In this document: piece by piece, positions 16,352 through 25,382 of the stretch
Numbering within the stretch: position 1 is the stretch's first letter
How the letters are laid out: each line of letters begins with the position of its first letter
Assembly: GCA_902727915.1 (NCBI GenBank)
Contig: CACVAU010000011.1
Coordinates: 1-46,458, forward strand
Direction: 5' to 3'
Source of the DNA: an uncultured Sulfurovum sp.
Lineage (GTDB): Bacteria; Campylobacterota; Campylobacteria; Campylobacterales; Sulfurovaceae
DNA: 46,458 bases
Notes under the pieces: generated by a model
What the model was told of the DNA's origin: nothing
Database searches by the model: none
What the model saw: the letters and a program-made list of their open reading frames with translations, nothing else
Translations under genes and position numbers: made by a program

Positions 16352-17827
16352 TTATTTTCTTACACATCTAACATAAAGAGCATTGTCTTTGTGGGCTGTA
16401 TTAACGGCACCATAGTTAAAATGTACATACCATCCTTGATCCAATTCATTAATACTGCTTGTTGATGTCCAGTAAGCATCAGCTGCTGTATTGCTAAAGG
16501 CATTTGTTGTTTCAATGGCTGAAGTTGCTGCCCCATATTTAATAATATTTTCAAGTTCATAGCTTGTTGGCAGTCTCCAATCACTTTGTGCGTTTAATAC
16601 TAAGTTTTCACAGTAAGCTGTGGCTGTATCACCTGTGGTATCATAACATTCATCAGAGGTAGTATCATAGGTACAAGCAGCATAGTTTGCATCGCTAAGC
16701 CATTGTTTTTTTAAAGAAGCCACAACAGCATCATCTTGCCATTCTAAGCCTGTTAAGTTATCTTTTACGGTTCCTACAGCATCATCTCTTGTATAGTTAC
16801 TGTCAATACCTTTGGCATAATGTGCATCATCATGGGTAGTTGTCTTATCGATTTCATCACCATTACTATTGTAACTTTTATTTTGACCTGTTGTTTTGAT
16901 TGCTTTGAGAACATTGAGGGTTAAATTATCCGAACCTTTTAGTCCAGCATCATCTGTCACTCTTAAAATAATGGTATTATTACCAATACTAAAGTCTCTG
17001 CTATTGAGTGTTAAGCTACTACCTTCACCCACTTTAACAATACCATTGAACCATTCATATTTCACAATGTTTCCATCATCTGTAGAAGCAGAACCATCTA
17101 CGTTAAAGTTTAGACCTTGTCTGAGGTTAATATCATTTCCAGCCACTGCTGTAGGTTCACCATTTTCTATAACATTTTCAATATGAACAGTTAAGACTTG
17201 GCTATGAACATTGCCAAAGCTATCCGTGGCAATAACGGTTACAACAAAGCCATTTGGTGATGTTTGATAATCAGGAGCCTCATTAAAGGTTAAAATACCA
17301 CTGCTACTACCGATGCTAAAGCTTTCTTTATTGGTACCTGAAAGGGTGTATGTGATGGCATGAGTATCTTGGGCATTTACAGTTAAGACAGATAATTGAT
17401 TTTCCTTTACTATAATATTTGTTAAAGTAAATATAGGTGCTGTAGAATCTTTAGTAATGGAAAAAGTTAATGATTCACTTATATTGCCTGATTTATCTTT
17501 TAATTGGAGTGTAAATTCTTTTACACCATCATCTCCAGATAAGTTTAAGTCTACATTTTCTGTTCCTGTATCGCCTAGTACGGTGATGTTTTTATCATTA
17601 ATATAGACATAAGTATGCGCTTCTCCTGTAATTGCAACTTTTACAACATTTGACTTTGTTTGTGTTGGTAAGTTTGTGATGCTGGGTTTAGTAGGTGCGA
17701 CAGTATCAGGGGTCTCTGGTGATTCTGTGCCTCCACTATCAGAAGAACTTCCACCTCCTCCACAAGCAATAAAAATAGTAACTAAGGTACTTAGAATTAA
17801 GAATTTTAAAATTGTAATCATATTCAT
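16352..17827 (-). CDS. Large lipoprotein: Ig/cadherin/PKD-like repeats plus DUF1566
   Basis: About 491 residues. I chose ATG 17827 because AAGGA lies 8 bases upstream; a TTG at 17854 in frame is an alternative. A signal peptide ends in FIAC, with Cys22 as the probable lipidation site, then a Gly/Ser linker. In order follow an Ig-like segment (about 40-130), a cadherin-like domain with FSIGSSSGILTFNEAPDYQT (about 155-220), a PKD-like domain with NVDGSASTDDGNIVKYEW (about 225-310), and a C-terminal DUF1566 domain with WRLPTSYELENII. It is probably exposed on the surface, as an adhesion- or recognition-type protein. Function beyond that is not visible. Confidence 0.85.
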   Translation of the reverse strand: MNMITILKFLILSTLVTIFIACGGGGSSSDSGGTESPETPDTVAPTKPSITNLPTQTKSNVVKVAITGEAHTYVYINDKNITVLGDTGTENVDLNLSGDDGVKEFTLQLKDKSGNISESLTFSITKDSTAPIFTLTNIIVKENQLSVLTVNAQDTHAITYTLSGTNKESFSIGSSSGILTFNEAPDYQTSPNGFVVTVIATDSFGNVHSQVLTVHIENVIENGEPTAVAGNDINLRQGLNFNVDGSASTDDGNIVKYEWFNGIVKVGEGSSLTLNSRDFSIGNNTIILRVTDDAGLKGSDNLTLNVLKAIKTTGQNKSYNSNGDEIDKTTTHDDAHYAKGIDSNYTRDDAVGTVKDNLTGLEWQDDAVVASLKKQWLSDANYAACTYDTTSDECYDTTGDTATAYCENLVLNAQSDWRLPTSYELENIIKYGAATSAIETTNAFSNTAADAYWTSTSSINELDQGWYVHFNYGAVNTAHKDNALYVRCVRK

Positions 17828-18169
17828 GATATTTTCCTTTTTTTTGATTATCAAAAATGATATTCCTTAGTGTGTAAATAATAGCTTAAAAATATGTTTG
17901 TTTTTATATAAAAATATTTTTTTTATATAAAAAACATTTTTTAAGATTTAATTTTATTAAAAAACGTTAAAAATGTAAATTTTTTAACGTAGAGTATTGC
18001 TATGTTTTAAGGCTATAAGATGAGAATATGGTGTGCTAGGGGAGCTTATTGATGGTATTGATGTATTTCTACCCACGAAGAACATTTAAAAAGGAGAGTA
18101 AAGATAAGGAAGAGAAATTTACTTTTATTCGTGGGTAGAAATACACCAAATTTTGGTGTAAAATGTTAG
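17828..18169. other. Gene-free stretch upstream of the DUF1566 operon
   Basis: About 340 bases without a credible gene. The first 170 are extremely AT-rich with T- and A-runs, likely the promoter region of the minus-strand DUF1566 operon. The rest holds the inverted-repeat element at 18058-18160, described separately. Confidence 0.6.
18058..18160. repeat. 22-bp inverted repeat with purine-rich loop and a second palindrome
   Basis: Arms 18058-18079 and 18128-18149 pair over 22 bases with one mismatch; the inner 17 (GTATTTCTACCCACGAA / TTCGTGGGTAGAAATAC) are perfect. The 48-base loop is purine-rich with AAAAAGGAGAG and ATAAGGAAGAG, and contains a further AGTAAA/TTTACT stem. The right arm overlaps a 19-base palindrome TACACCAAATTTTGGTGTA (18142-18160). 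It could be a structured RNA or a small non-autonomous mobile element. Confidence 0.65.
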
Positions 18170-18628
18170 TTAAGACAGGGTACAAGTTACTTCATTTAAG
18201 GTGCTATTTAAGGCATTGCTTAGATGAAGTTCACGGTTGTTATTGGTATTGATTTCTTGCCATAAAGGTGAAAATTTTGCGATATCAATAGTGGGAATAC
18301 ACTCTTCATCTTTAATCTGTACACTGTTGTTCAAAAGATTTTCCATGGTAGAAATTAAACGCTTTTGATCAGTTGTCTCGTTTCTGTTAAGTTGATGCCA
18401 TACTGATGAAAATTTTTCTATATCTAAAGTTTCACTTTCTAAAAGGTTTTCAATAGAAGAGGTTAACGTTTTTTTATTAACTTGCTCACCTCTATGAAGT
18501 TCCTGCCATACAGATGAAAACTTTTTTACATCTAATGTTTCAGAGTTTTTTGTGTACCCTGCTGAAATAGTTTGTGTTAAAAGTACTAGACTTAAAGTAG
18601 CAATGGCATTTCTTGTAAAGTTTTTCAT
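18170..18628 (-). CDS. Secreted protein with three FSxxW repeats, unknown
   Basis: A 152-residue protein with a signal peptide (residues 1-24, ending in QTISAG). The mature part is three copies of a unit of about 37-40 residues: SETLDVKKFSSVWQELHRG, SETLDIEKFSSVWHQLNRN and a diverged TIDIAKFSPLWQEINTN, each followed by a Leu-rich helix with a pattern like LTSSIENLL. The shared core is (L/I)D(V/I)xKFSxxWxx(L/I). I do not recognise the family. It is probably periplasmic or secreted and helical. The palindrome element lies directly after its stop. Confidence 0.72.
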   Translation of the reverse strand: MKNFTRNAIATLSLVLLTQTISAGYTKNSETLDVKKFSSVWQELHRGEQVNKKTLTSSIENLLESETLDIEKFSSVWHQLNRNETTDQKRLISTMENLLNNSVQIKDEECIPTIDIAKFSPLWQEINTNNNRELHLSNALNSTLNEVTCTLS

Positions 18629-18743
18629 GAAGTAATCCTTGAGTTAATTTTGTTTGTTAAGAGTATTATAAAACAAAAAACAAAACATAACAAAAACTGT
18701 TTATAAACCTATCATAAACAATGGTATTTTTAGGAAAAATTAG

Positions 18744-19247
18744 ATGAAATATGTATTAGATGTACAATATAATGGTGATGAAAATGCTGTAGTAGCCTGT
18801 TTAGGATTTGAAAAATGGGAAGATGAAAAAGCCATTTATGCAAAACAACATTTTATAGAAAACATTTTACCTTATGTGTCAGGAGCATTCTATCAACGTG
18901 AATTACCGTGTTTATTAGAAGCCTTAAATAGTTTAGAAGAGATAGAATGCATTGTTGTAGATGGGTATGTTTGGTTAGATATTGAGACACATAAGGGCTT
19001 GGGTTTACATTTGTACGAAGCTTTAGAAACCAAAGTTCCGATTATTGGTGTAGCAAAAGCTAAATTTGGCAATACTCCAAAAATGTGTGAATTGTTACGT
19101 GGTAAGAGTGTAAAGCCTCTTTATATTAGTACTAAAGATATGGATTTAGAAGAGGCTAAAAAAGCCATTGCCTCGATGCATGGAAAGTATCGATTTCCGA
19201 CATTGCTTAAAGAAGTAGATTCTTTGGCACGTAAACCAATGTCTTAG
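18744..19247 (+). CDS. nfi: Endonuclease V-like protein
   Basis: A 167-residue protein matching the endonuclease V fold, which cleaves DNA (or RNA) near deaminated bases such as inosine. Candidate metal ligands are Asp6 in YVLDVQY, Glu53 in YQRELP and Asp73 in VVDGY; they correspond to the D/E/D set of the family. A Lys in PIIGVAKAKF fits the conserved catalytic lysine. It is shorter than the E. coli enzyme (about 220 residues) and the usual DGHG is DGYV, so it is a divergent or minimal member. DNA repair is the likely role; an RNA substrate cannot be excluded. Confidence 0.78.
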   Translation: MKYVLDVQYNGDENAVVACLGFEKWEDEKAIYAKQHFIENILPYVSGAFYQRELPCLLEALNSLEEIECIVVDGYVWLDIETHKGLGLHLYEALETKVPIIGVAKAKFGNTPKMCELLRGKSVKPLYISTKDMDLEEAKKAIASMHGKYRFPTLLKEVDSLARKPMS

Positions 19248-19369
19248 TACTTTAGTGTTGTCAAAACGTAGATTAAATTGTATATGTTTAAGTAAATGGT
19301 TTTCTTTTTTGTAGATTTTAACATAAAATAGCATCTCTTTTATTTTCAAACAGTTTAATTAAAAAATGT

Positions 19370-19375
19370 TATAAT
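19370..19375 (+). promoter_or_regulatory. Probable -10 box upstream of the AddA-like gene
   Basis: TATAAT lies about 95 bases before the ATG at 19470 in an otherwise gene-free gap of 222 bases. It is the best promoter candidate for the helicase gene; no clear -35 is visible. Confidence 0.35.
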
Positions 19376-19469
19376 CATTGATTATATAAAATCTAAAGAG
19401 AATAAACTATTATGGCATTTATAAACTTATAAAAGTTAATAAAAGAATTCAAAGTTACATGGATAAACA

Positions 19470-22193
19470 ATGACTTTCCAAAATCAACTAGCCTATTCAG
19501 CCTCGGCTGGTTCAGGTAAAACCTTTGCACTTTCTGTACGTTATCTTGCTTTACTTTTTATGGGTGAAGAACCTTCTAATATATTGGCTGCAACATTTAC
19601 CAATAAAGCAGCAGCTGAGATGAAGCAGAGGATTATTTCTGTTTTGATTAATCTTGAAGAGAAAACAACGGAATTAACAAAGATATCAGAGGAAACAGGT
19701 CTAAGTAAAGAAGAACTCTTAAAGCAACAACCTACCATACTTGAAAATTTTTTGTCTTCATCCAACTTTATTGTGACACTTGACAGTTTTTTTACTTCTA
19801 TTTTACGTTCAGCCTCTCTTTATATAGACATGGAGCCAGATTTTGTGACTAAGGAGATAGATGCTGGGAGAAAAGAGGAGAATTTCTTAGAAGAAGTACA
19901 AGCCAATTCTCTTTTACATCAGTTGGTAAAACTTGCCATGAATATTGAGGATCAACGTTTTTTAAAGATGTTTGAATTGATGCAAAACTTTTACAAGATA
20001 GACCCATTACTTCCTGCTGTGAATTATGACTTGTATTCTACGGTTGATTTGGAAGTCCAAATAGATACGAAAAGAGATGAATTGCATCGTTTGGTTATTG
20101 AATCTGGTGCGTCTAAAACAGCTGTAAAAAATTTTGAACCTATGGAAGTGAAAGCTTTATTTAAAAAGTCAGTGTTTGAAAAAGTTTCTTTATTGGAGCA
20201 TCGTAACTATAAAAAGTATGTGGCGATGTTTCCTAAAATTGAGGAGCTTTTTTTAGCACTCAAAAAAATGTTGGCAGAATGGGCAAGGATAAAAGAACAA
20301 GTAGTTTTACATAACCTTTTTCAAGTATATGACTATTATAAAAATGCAAACATTTCTACGGCACGACAGTTAGGAGTATTAAGTTTTGATGATTTGACGT
20401 ATTTTACCCATCGGCTTTTACATGAGAGTATTAATAAAGAGTTCTTATATTTTAAAATAGACAGTCGTTTTAGACATATATTGTTAGATGAGTTTCAAGA
20501 TACTTCTACTTTACAGTTTTTACTGCTTAAACCTCTTATAGATGAAGTAACAGCTGGACATGGAACAGCTGAATTTAGAAGTTTTTTTTATGTGGGAGAT
20601 ACGAAGCAATCACTTTACCGTTTTCGAGGAGGGGTTGAAGAGTTATTTGATGCTGTGGCGACAAACTATGAGGTAAGTATTGCCCAAATGGATACAAATT
20701 ACCGTAGTTCTCAGGCTGTGGTTGAGCAAGTGAATTTTTGGTTTGAACCTTATATGAAAGATTATGTTCCTCAAAAGAGTAAAGCTGGAGCAAGTAAAGG
20801 TTTTGTTGCTGTGGTGGAAGCAGAAGTGTTGGTAGAGGAAGTATTAACACAGTTAGCTTTTTTACTTTCTAAAAATGTGCCTTTAAAAGAGATTGCTATT
20901 TTAGTTGCGACCAACAAAGATGGTGCGACCATTCAGGAAGCATGTTATGCCAAAGATTATGCTACGTCACTTAAAACATCTTCTTCGTTAAAACATACGG
21001 CTAAGGTCGCTGCCGTGGTTGCCATGGTTGAGTATTTGTTTACAGGCATAAAGTTAGATGCAAAAGCCATGTTTCAGGCTGTTGGGAAAGATTTAGAAGA
21101 TTTAGATCTTTCTTGGTTTCATCCTTTTATGGAACCTTTGGTCGTGGTGCATAAGTTGATTGGTCTTTTTGGTTATTTTGAAGAAGAGATGAATTTGTTA
21201 AAACTTTTAGAATTTACTGCTAGTTTTTCAGATATTCCTACATTTTTAGAAGAGTTTGCTTTGTCTCAAATAGAAGTAGCAGGTTCGGCTAAGAATGGGG
21301 TACAAATTATGACCATACACAGTTCAAAAGGCTTAGAGTTTGAACATGTAATTGTATTGGACAGACTCAAAGGGGTTGCGCCTGATAGGTCAACGCTTTT
21401 GTATGAGTATGATGAGCATTTACAGATAGAAAATATTTTTTATAAAATGTCTGGACGTAATCATTTTGATGAATATTATGCGATTTTACTCGAAAAACAG
21501 AAAGTACTGAATCAAAAAGATAAAATGAATGTTCTTTATGTTGCGCTCACTCGTGCTGTAGAAAGTATGATTGTGATTCGTAAAGAGAAAGGTTCTATAT
21601 TTGATTTGTTGGGTATACGTCCCATGTCTATAGGTCAAATTTCATCGAATACAAATAAGAAAGAGATAGAACATATTATACCTGAGCCCATTACGATAAA
21701 TCATTATGGTATGCAAGATATTAATAAAGAGGAAGAGGAAGAGGAGAAAGACTATGATGCCATTTTATTTGGTACAGCTTTGCATTATACTTTAGAGATG
21801 ACGGCTTCTTTTTCATTGATGGGCATGGCAGAAGCCATGGCTGCTACAAAAAATCGATATGGTTTACTTTTAAGTCAACAGAAACTTGATGAGATTAAGA
21901 AACGTGTTTTGGATTTGATTACCAATAAACACTTTCAAAAGTTACTAGAAGGTGCTAGAGTGAACAGTGAACAGTCACTTGCTTTTGAAGAGGAGTTAAA
22001 ACAGATTGATTTATTTTTAGAATATGATGAAAAATGTGTGGTGATTGATTATAAAAGTTCTAAAAAATATCATTTAAAACATGTTAATCAAGTGAGGTAT
22101 TATAAAAAAGCGATACAGAGTATTAGTAAGAAACCCACAACAGGCATCATTATTTATCTTTTAGAAGATAAAACAGAGTTTATTGGGGTCTAA
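19470..22193 (+). CDS. addA: AddA/RecB-like helicase-nuclease
   Basis: A 907-residue UvrD/Rep-superfamily protein. Motif I is SASAGSGKTF at residues 10-19, followed by the AATFTNKAAAEMKQRI motif. DEAD-like motif II appears as LLDEFQDTSTLQF near 340, motif III as VGDTKQSLYRFRGG, motif V as IMTIHSSKGLEFEHV near 617, and motif VI as LYVALTRA near 688. The C-terminus carries a RecB-type nuclease: GTALHYTLE from about 768 and VVIDYKSSKK near 856. It should process double-strand breaks together with an AddB partner, which is not in this window. It resembles the AddA found in Campylobacterota. The size is smaller than in Firmicutes AddA, as usual for this group. Confidence 0.9.
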   Translation: MTFQNQLAYSASAGSGKTFALSVRYLALLFMGEEPSNILAATFTNKAAAEMKQRIISVLINLEEKTTELTKISEETGLSKEELLKQQPTILENFLSSSNFIVTLDSFFTSILRSASLYIDMEPDFVTKEIDAGRKEENFLEEVQANSLLHQLVKLAMNIEDQRFLKMFELMQNFYKIDPLLPAVNYDLYSTVDLEVQIDTKRDELHRLVIESGASKTAVKNFEPMEVKALFKKSVFEKVSLLEHRNYKKYVAMFPKIEELFLALKKMLAEWARIKEQVVLHNLFQVYDYYKNANISTARQLGVLSFDDLTYFTHRLLHESINKEFLYFKIDSRFRHILLDEFQDTSTLQFLLLKPLIDEVTAGHGTAEFRSFFYVGDTKQSLYRFRGGVEELFDAVATNYEVSIAQMDTNYRSSQAVVEQVNFWFEPYMKDYVPQKSKAGASKGFVAVVEAEVLVEEVLTQLAFLLSKNVPLKEIAILVATNKDGATIQEACYAKDYATSLKTSSSLKHTAKVAAVVAMVEYLFTGIKLDAKAMFQAVGKDLEDLDLSWFHPFMEPLVVVHKLIGLFGYFEEEMNLLKLLEFTASFSDIPTFLEEFALSQIEVAGSAKNGVQIMTIHSSKGLEFEHVIVLDRLKGVAPDRSTLLYEYDEHLQIENIFYKMSGRNHFDEYYAILLEKQKVLNQKDKMNVLYVALTRAVESMIVIRKEKGSIFDLLGIRPMSIGQISSNTNKKEIEHIIPEPITINHYGMQDINKEEEEEEKDYDAILFGTALHYTLEMTASFSLMGMAEAMAATKNRYGLLLSQQKLDEIKKRVLDLITNKHFQKLLEGARVNSEQSLAFEEELKQIDLFLEYDEKCVVIDYKSSKKYHLKHVNQVRYYKKAIQSISKKPTTGIIIYLLEDKTEFIGV

Positions 22194-22207
22194 GGAGATT
22201 GGATTTT

Positions 22208-22312
22208 TTGCTTAAGTGCAGAATGCTTTCTGAGATATTTTTACATAATATACAAAAACTTTTAAAAGAGGGAAAATTAGAGAAAGTTTGTATAGCTTAT
22301 AAAGTTATGTAA
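22208..22312 (+). CDS. Possible 34-residue small ORF after addA
   Basis: A TTG codon 10 bases after an AAGGAG (which overlaps the addA stop) opens a 34-residue frame containing HNIQKLLKEGKLEKVCIAYK. It would be translationally coupled to addA. It has no recognised family and could be chance or a decayed gene end. The rest of the gap up to 22437 holds only AT-rich sequence and a TTATACT -10-like box at about 22400. Confidence 0.25.
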   Translation: MLKCRMLSEIFLHNIQKLLKEGKLEKVCIAYKVM

Positions 22313-22437
22313 GCATTATTTATTGGGTATTCCTGTAACGCTAAAAATATGAATAACTAGAATTTATATTATATATAAAAATAAATTATAGTATTTCTGT
22401 TATACTTCAATAACTTAAGAATATATTAGGGATAAGT

Positions 22438-23373
22438 ATGCAATTAATTATTATCGTTATTTTAGGTGCTTTTTTAGGGTTTATGTATGGGGCTAATACA
22501 GATGGTTTTATTTTTTCATCAAATATATGTCTATTTGCCGGGTTAACCCTTATTATGCCTTCTCTTTTTAAATTTGAATTGACACATGTGCAACTTATTT
22601 GGGAACACAGAGGGATACTTTTAAAAGGCTTCTTGGTTAATTATCTGATTCTGCCTATGTTTGCTATTGTTTTAGGTTTTGCAACAGGTAGTTTTGGAAT
22701 AGCAGCAGGACTTTTTTTAGTAGCTGTCCTTTCTGGTGGGGGTATGGTAATGCATTGGATTAAGAAATCAAAGGGAGATACGTCATTTGGTTTCTTATTA
22801 CTTTTTGTGAATTTATTACTCATTTCTCTTTCACTCTTTATGTTACATATTTTTGCCACTTATACAGCTGTTTATTTTGATAGCTCGTATGACAATGAAG
22901 TTGCTGTAACACGCTTTGCTTCAGCCGTTATTATTTTGTTGGTTATTATTCCTTTTATTGCTTCTAGGGTAGTGCGTTTTATTAAACCTTTACTGAAGCT
23001 AATTGGAACATATCAGCAATACATCTCTCAGCTTAGTATTTTTATTATTTTATTTTATCTTTTTGGCTTACAGAATTCTCAAACGTTGGTAGATATTTAT
23101 GATTTTGAGCCAGAACTTTTCTTAATTGCTTTTGGGGCAGTTGTGGTTTTTTATGTGTTAACATTTTTAACAGCTAAATTTATTTATAATTTAGAGGATG
23201 CTCAAGAGAGAGCAGCTTTTTGGCATACACTAACACGTTATTTAACCTTAGCGTTGGTCATTGCTACTTTTTCTTCAAGTTCTTTTGGTGTTGAAATGCT
23301 TTTGCCTATTATGTTTGCTTATATTGTACAAATTCCACTTTCAGTGTACATTGCTCAAAAATATTTTAATTAA
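22438..23373 (+). CDS. BASS/ACR3-superfamily membrane permease
   Basis: A 311-residue integral membrane protein with about ten hydrophobic segments and no signal peptide. The pattern matches bile acid:sodium symporter/ACR3-type carriers, notably the NYLILPMFAIVLGFATG stretch after the first pair of helices, and AAGLFLVAVLSGGGMVMHW near residue 95, which corresponds to the crossover helix with a small-residue/Gly motif. The Cys typical of true ACR3 arsenite exporters is absent, so arsenite transport is unlikely. The substrate is unknown; an organic anion carrier is the family expectation. It is a single gene. Confidence 0.72.
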   Translation: MQLIIIVILGAFLGFMYGANTDGFIFSSNICLFAGLTLIMPSLFKFELTHVQLIWEHRGILLKGFLVNYLILPMFAIVLGFATGSFGIAAGLFLVAVLSGGGMVMHWIKKSKGDTSFGFLLLFVNLLLISLSLFMLHIFATYTAVYFDSSYDNEVAVTRFASAVIILLVIIPFIASRVVRFIKPLLKLIGTYQQYISQLSIFIILFYLFGLQNSQTLVDIYDFEPELFLIAFGAVVVFYVLTFLTAKFIYNLEDAQERAAFWHTLTRYLTLALVIATFSSSSFGVEMLLPIMFAYIVQIPLSVYIAQKYFN

Positions 23374-23409
23374 TTTTCTTTTCTAATAAGTTTTGGAATA
23401 TTTTGAAGG

Positions 23410-23518
23410 GTTATGAAAGAAAGATATGAGCTAAGAGTTTTATACAAAGGAGGAGGGAGTATAGCTCATAAAATGAAACAAGTTAAAGGAGTTAAAAAGG
23501 TTTCATCTCTTTCATAAC
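23410..23518. ncRNA. Candidate three-way-junction structured RNA
   Basis: Three nested perfect pairings occur in 109 bases: GTTATGAAAG / CTTTCATAAC (23410-23419 with 23509-23518), TATGAGCTA / TAGCTCATA (23425-23433 with 23462-23470) and ATGAAAC / GTTTCAT (about 23473-23479 with 23500-23506). Both inner loops expose AAAGGAG. The layout suits a regulatory RNA, for example one that binds a CsrA-type GGA-binding protein. It also contains a 14-codon ORF (ATG 23475) whose product would read MKQVKGVKKVSSLS. The strand is inferred, and no terminator was found. Confidence 0.35.
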
Positions 23519-23584
23519 AGTATTATAGAGTAGACAAATAAACACATGGACAACCAATAGTTAACTATTAGTTAATAGCTCCTT

Positions 23585-25150
23585 TTACTTTGTAAGTTTA
23601 ATACGAATTTCTTTAGAAAAAAATGCTTGTTGGTCTAAAGTGCCTTTATTGGGAATGGGTCTTTGAAGTGTAAGACTAGCCCTAACTTTGATTCTAAATA
23701 TTTCTAAGTTCTTTGGTGCTTTAATGGCAAGTCCAAAGATATGTTGTTCTTCATTGTCCCATTTCATTTTATTGGCTTCAATACTTGGATGAATGGCATG
23801 CATTGATTTATTTTGATCTTTATGATTGTTGTAGATGATATCATTCACTTTGTAGTGTGTGATGTTCTCAAAATCACTGTAAACTTTTTGATACTCTAGT
23901 TGAGGTCGTTGAGGAAAACTTAGGGTGACATCACCTCTTTTAGCATAGGCTCCAAGGTTTTGTAAATGGATAGAAAGTGGAATGACTTCACCTTGTTTGG
24001 CTGAAAGAGGATAGGTAAATTGTAAAAAAGCATTATTCGCAATGGTTCTAAAATAGTTTTTCTTTTCTGGGGTGATATCATATTTGATTTCAGGTTCTTT
24101 TTCAATGTATTTTGAACTGACCCAACCAGTAATATTTCCATAGGTGATTTTACACCACTCTTGTCCAGAGTCATTTTCTTCACAGTGTATCACAGCAATA
24201 TTATTACCATTGTAAGGGATTGTCCCAATGACCTGATAGCCTATGCCTTGGTGTTCACGGATATTAAGCACATCGTCAACAGGGATTTTGATTATTTTAT
24301 AATTATGGGGTCTGTATTGTACTGAGTCGGTAAAAAAATAGTATAAACTTAGTATTAATAACATGGAGGCAATACCTCCTAGATAGTATTTAAACTTACT
24401 GGCTTCTTGAAACCCTGTTTTTAAACTATGAATCTCTTTTTGTAACTGATTCATATCGTTAAGTTGTGTTCTACTTGTTAAAATTGCATTTTTTCTTTGT
24501 TCAAAATTTTCTTCTACCTCTCCTATAAAATCATCTATTTTTTCATAAAATGCTTGATGTTTGTGTAGGTTTCCTTCTTGTAGACGTAGAAGCTTTAGAT
24601 TTTTCCAAATCTCTTGTAATGAGGCAATTTCAATGGCATAAGCAATATTTGACCCCTCTTTGTTAGAAATCATGGCAATGACAGCACCTGTTCGCTTACA
24701 CAATAAAGGTGCGCCACTATTACCTCGTTCAAAAGTGTAGTCCTCATTGGCTTTGATGCGACGAACGACATAAAAAGAATCATCAACTTTAGAATGTAAT
24801 TCAATGACCTCTTCAAATAAGGTAGCTTGAATTTCTTTTTTTTGTACAAGGTCACGTGAAAAACTAGCAAAACCAAAAGCATGTACATTTTGATTGTTAC
24901 AGGAGGCTAATTGTAAAGGAAGGGGAGGTTCTCTTAAGGTTTTGACATAGATAACAGCCATATCTAAAAAGTCACTACTGGCAACAATTTCTACGCTTTG
25001 TTCTTCTACCATGGCTGTTTCGACTTCATCTAAAACATGTTGGCAAGTTAATACATAAGAACCATCTTGATCACAATCTATGATAAACCCTGTCCCAAAG
25101 CTTTTGTTTTTTTTATTAGAACTTTCAATATGAATGATACTGCTTAGCAT
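23585..25150 (-). CDS. Trypsin-like protease with TM, SH3 and beta-sandwich tail
   Basis: A 521-residue protein. The N-terminal 190 residues are a trypsin-like serine protease domain with visible catalytic residues: His38 (LTCQHVL), Asp63 (FLDMAVIYV) and Ser145 (RGNSGAP). A coiled or helical linker leads to one TM segment (about 253-275). A bacterial SH3 domain follows, with LNIREHQGIGYQVIG and GNITGWVSSKYI (about 290-350), then a beta-sandwich-like end. There is no signal peptide, so the protease faces the cytoplasm and the SH3 part the other side. The N-terminal domain is a close paralogue of the 35504 gene product. It is divergent from the Trypco1 gene, with 232 bases between them. Confidence 0.88.
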   Translation of the reverse strand: MLSSIIHIESSNKKNKSFGTGFIIDCDQDGSYVLTCQHVLDEVETAMVEEQSVEIVASSDFLDMAVIYVKTLREPPLPLQLASCNNQNVHAFGFASFSRDLVQKKEIQATLFEEVIELHSKVDDSFYVVRRIKANEDYTFERGNSGAPLLCKRTGAVIAMISNKEGSNIAYAIEIASLQEIWKNLKLLRLQEGNLHKHQAFYEKIDDFIGEVEENFEQRKNAILTSRTQLNDMNQLQKEIHSLKTGFQEASKFKYYLGGIASMLLILSLYYFFTDSVQYRPHNYKIIKIPVDDVLNIREHQGIGYQVIGTIPYNGNNIAVIHCEENDSGQEWCKITYGNITGWVSSKYIEKEPEIKYDITPEKKNYFRTIANNAFLQFTYPLSAKQGEVIPLSIHLQNLGAYAKRGDVTLSFPQRPQLEYQKVYSDFENITHYKVNDIIYNNHKDQNKSMHAIHPSIEANKMKWDNEEQHIFGLAIKAPKNLEIFRIKVRASLTLQRPIPNKGTLDQQAFFSKEIRIKLTK

Positions 25151-25345
25151 GTTAACTCCTTTCTATTATTTATTATACATGTTAGTTAATAGTTTTATTT
25201 GATTTTTTAAAAAAATATGAACTAAATTTTAAAGATGCTCTTAATTTTATAAGTGAGTTCAACCGTACTTATTTAGAGATGTTTTTTTTTGTTTAAAATG
25301 GAAAAATAAAGAAAAGTTCTCTATTAAAATTATTTATAACTAAAG

Positions 25346-25351
25346 TATAAT
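25346..25351 (+). promoter_or_regulatory. -10 box of the Trypco1-metacaspase operon
   Basis: TATAAT lies 31 bases upstream of ATG 25383 in the 232-base gap between the divergent trypsin gene and the Trypco1 gene. An AAAAAGGA ribosome binding site follows. The gap is very AT-rich and has no other obvious motif. Confidence 0.45.
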
Positions 25352-25382
25352 CAATGTAAAATAAATAAAAAAGGACAATATT

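Noticed and set aside
22438..23373. Arsenite exporter (ACR3) call for the 311-residue permease
   Set aside because: The conserved Cys of ACR3 transporters is absent, so only the superfamily is stated.
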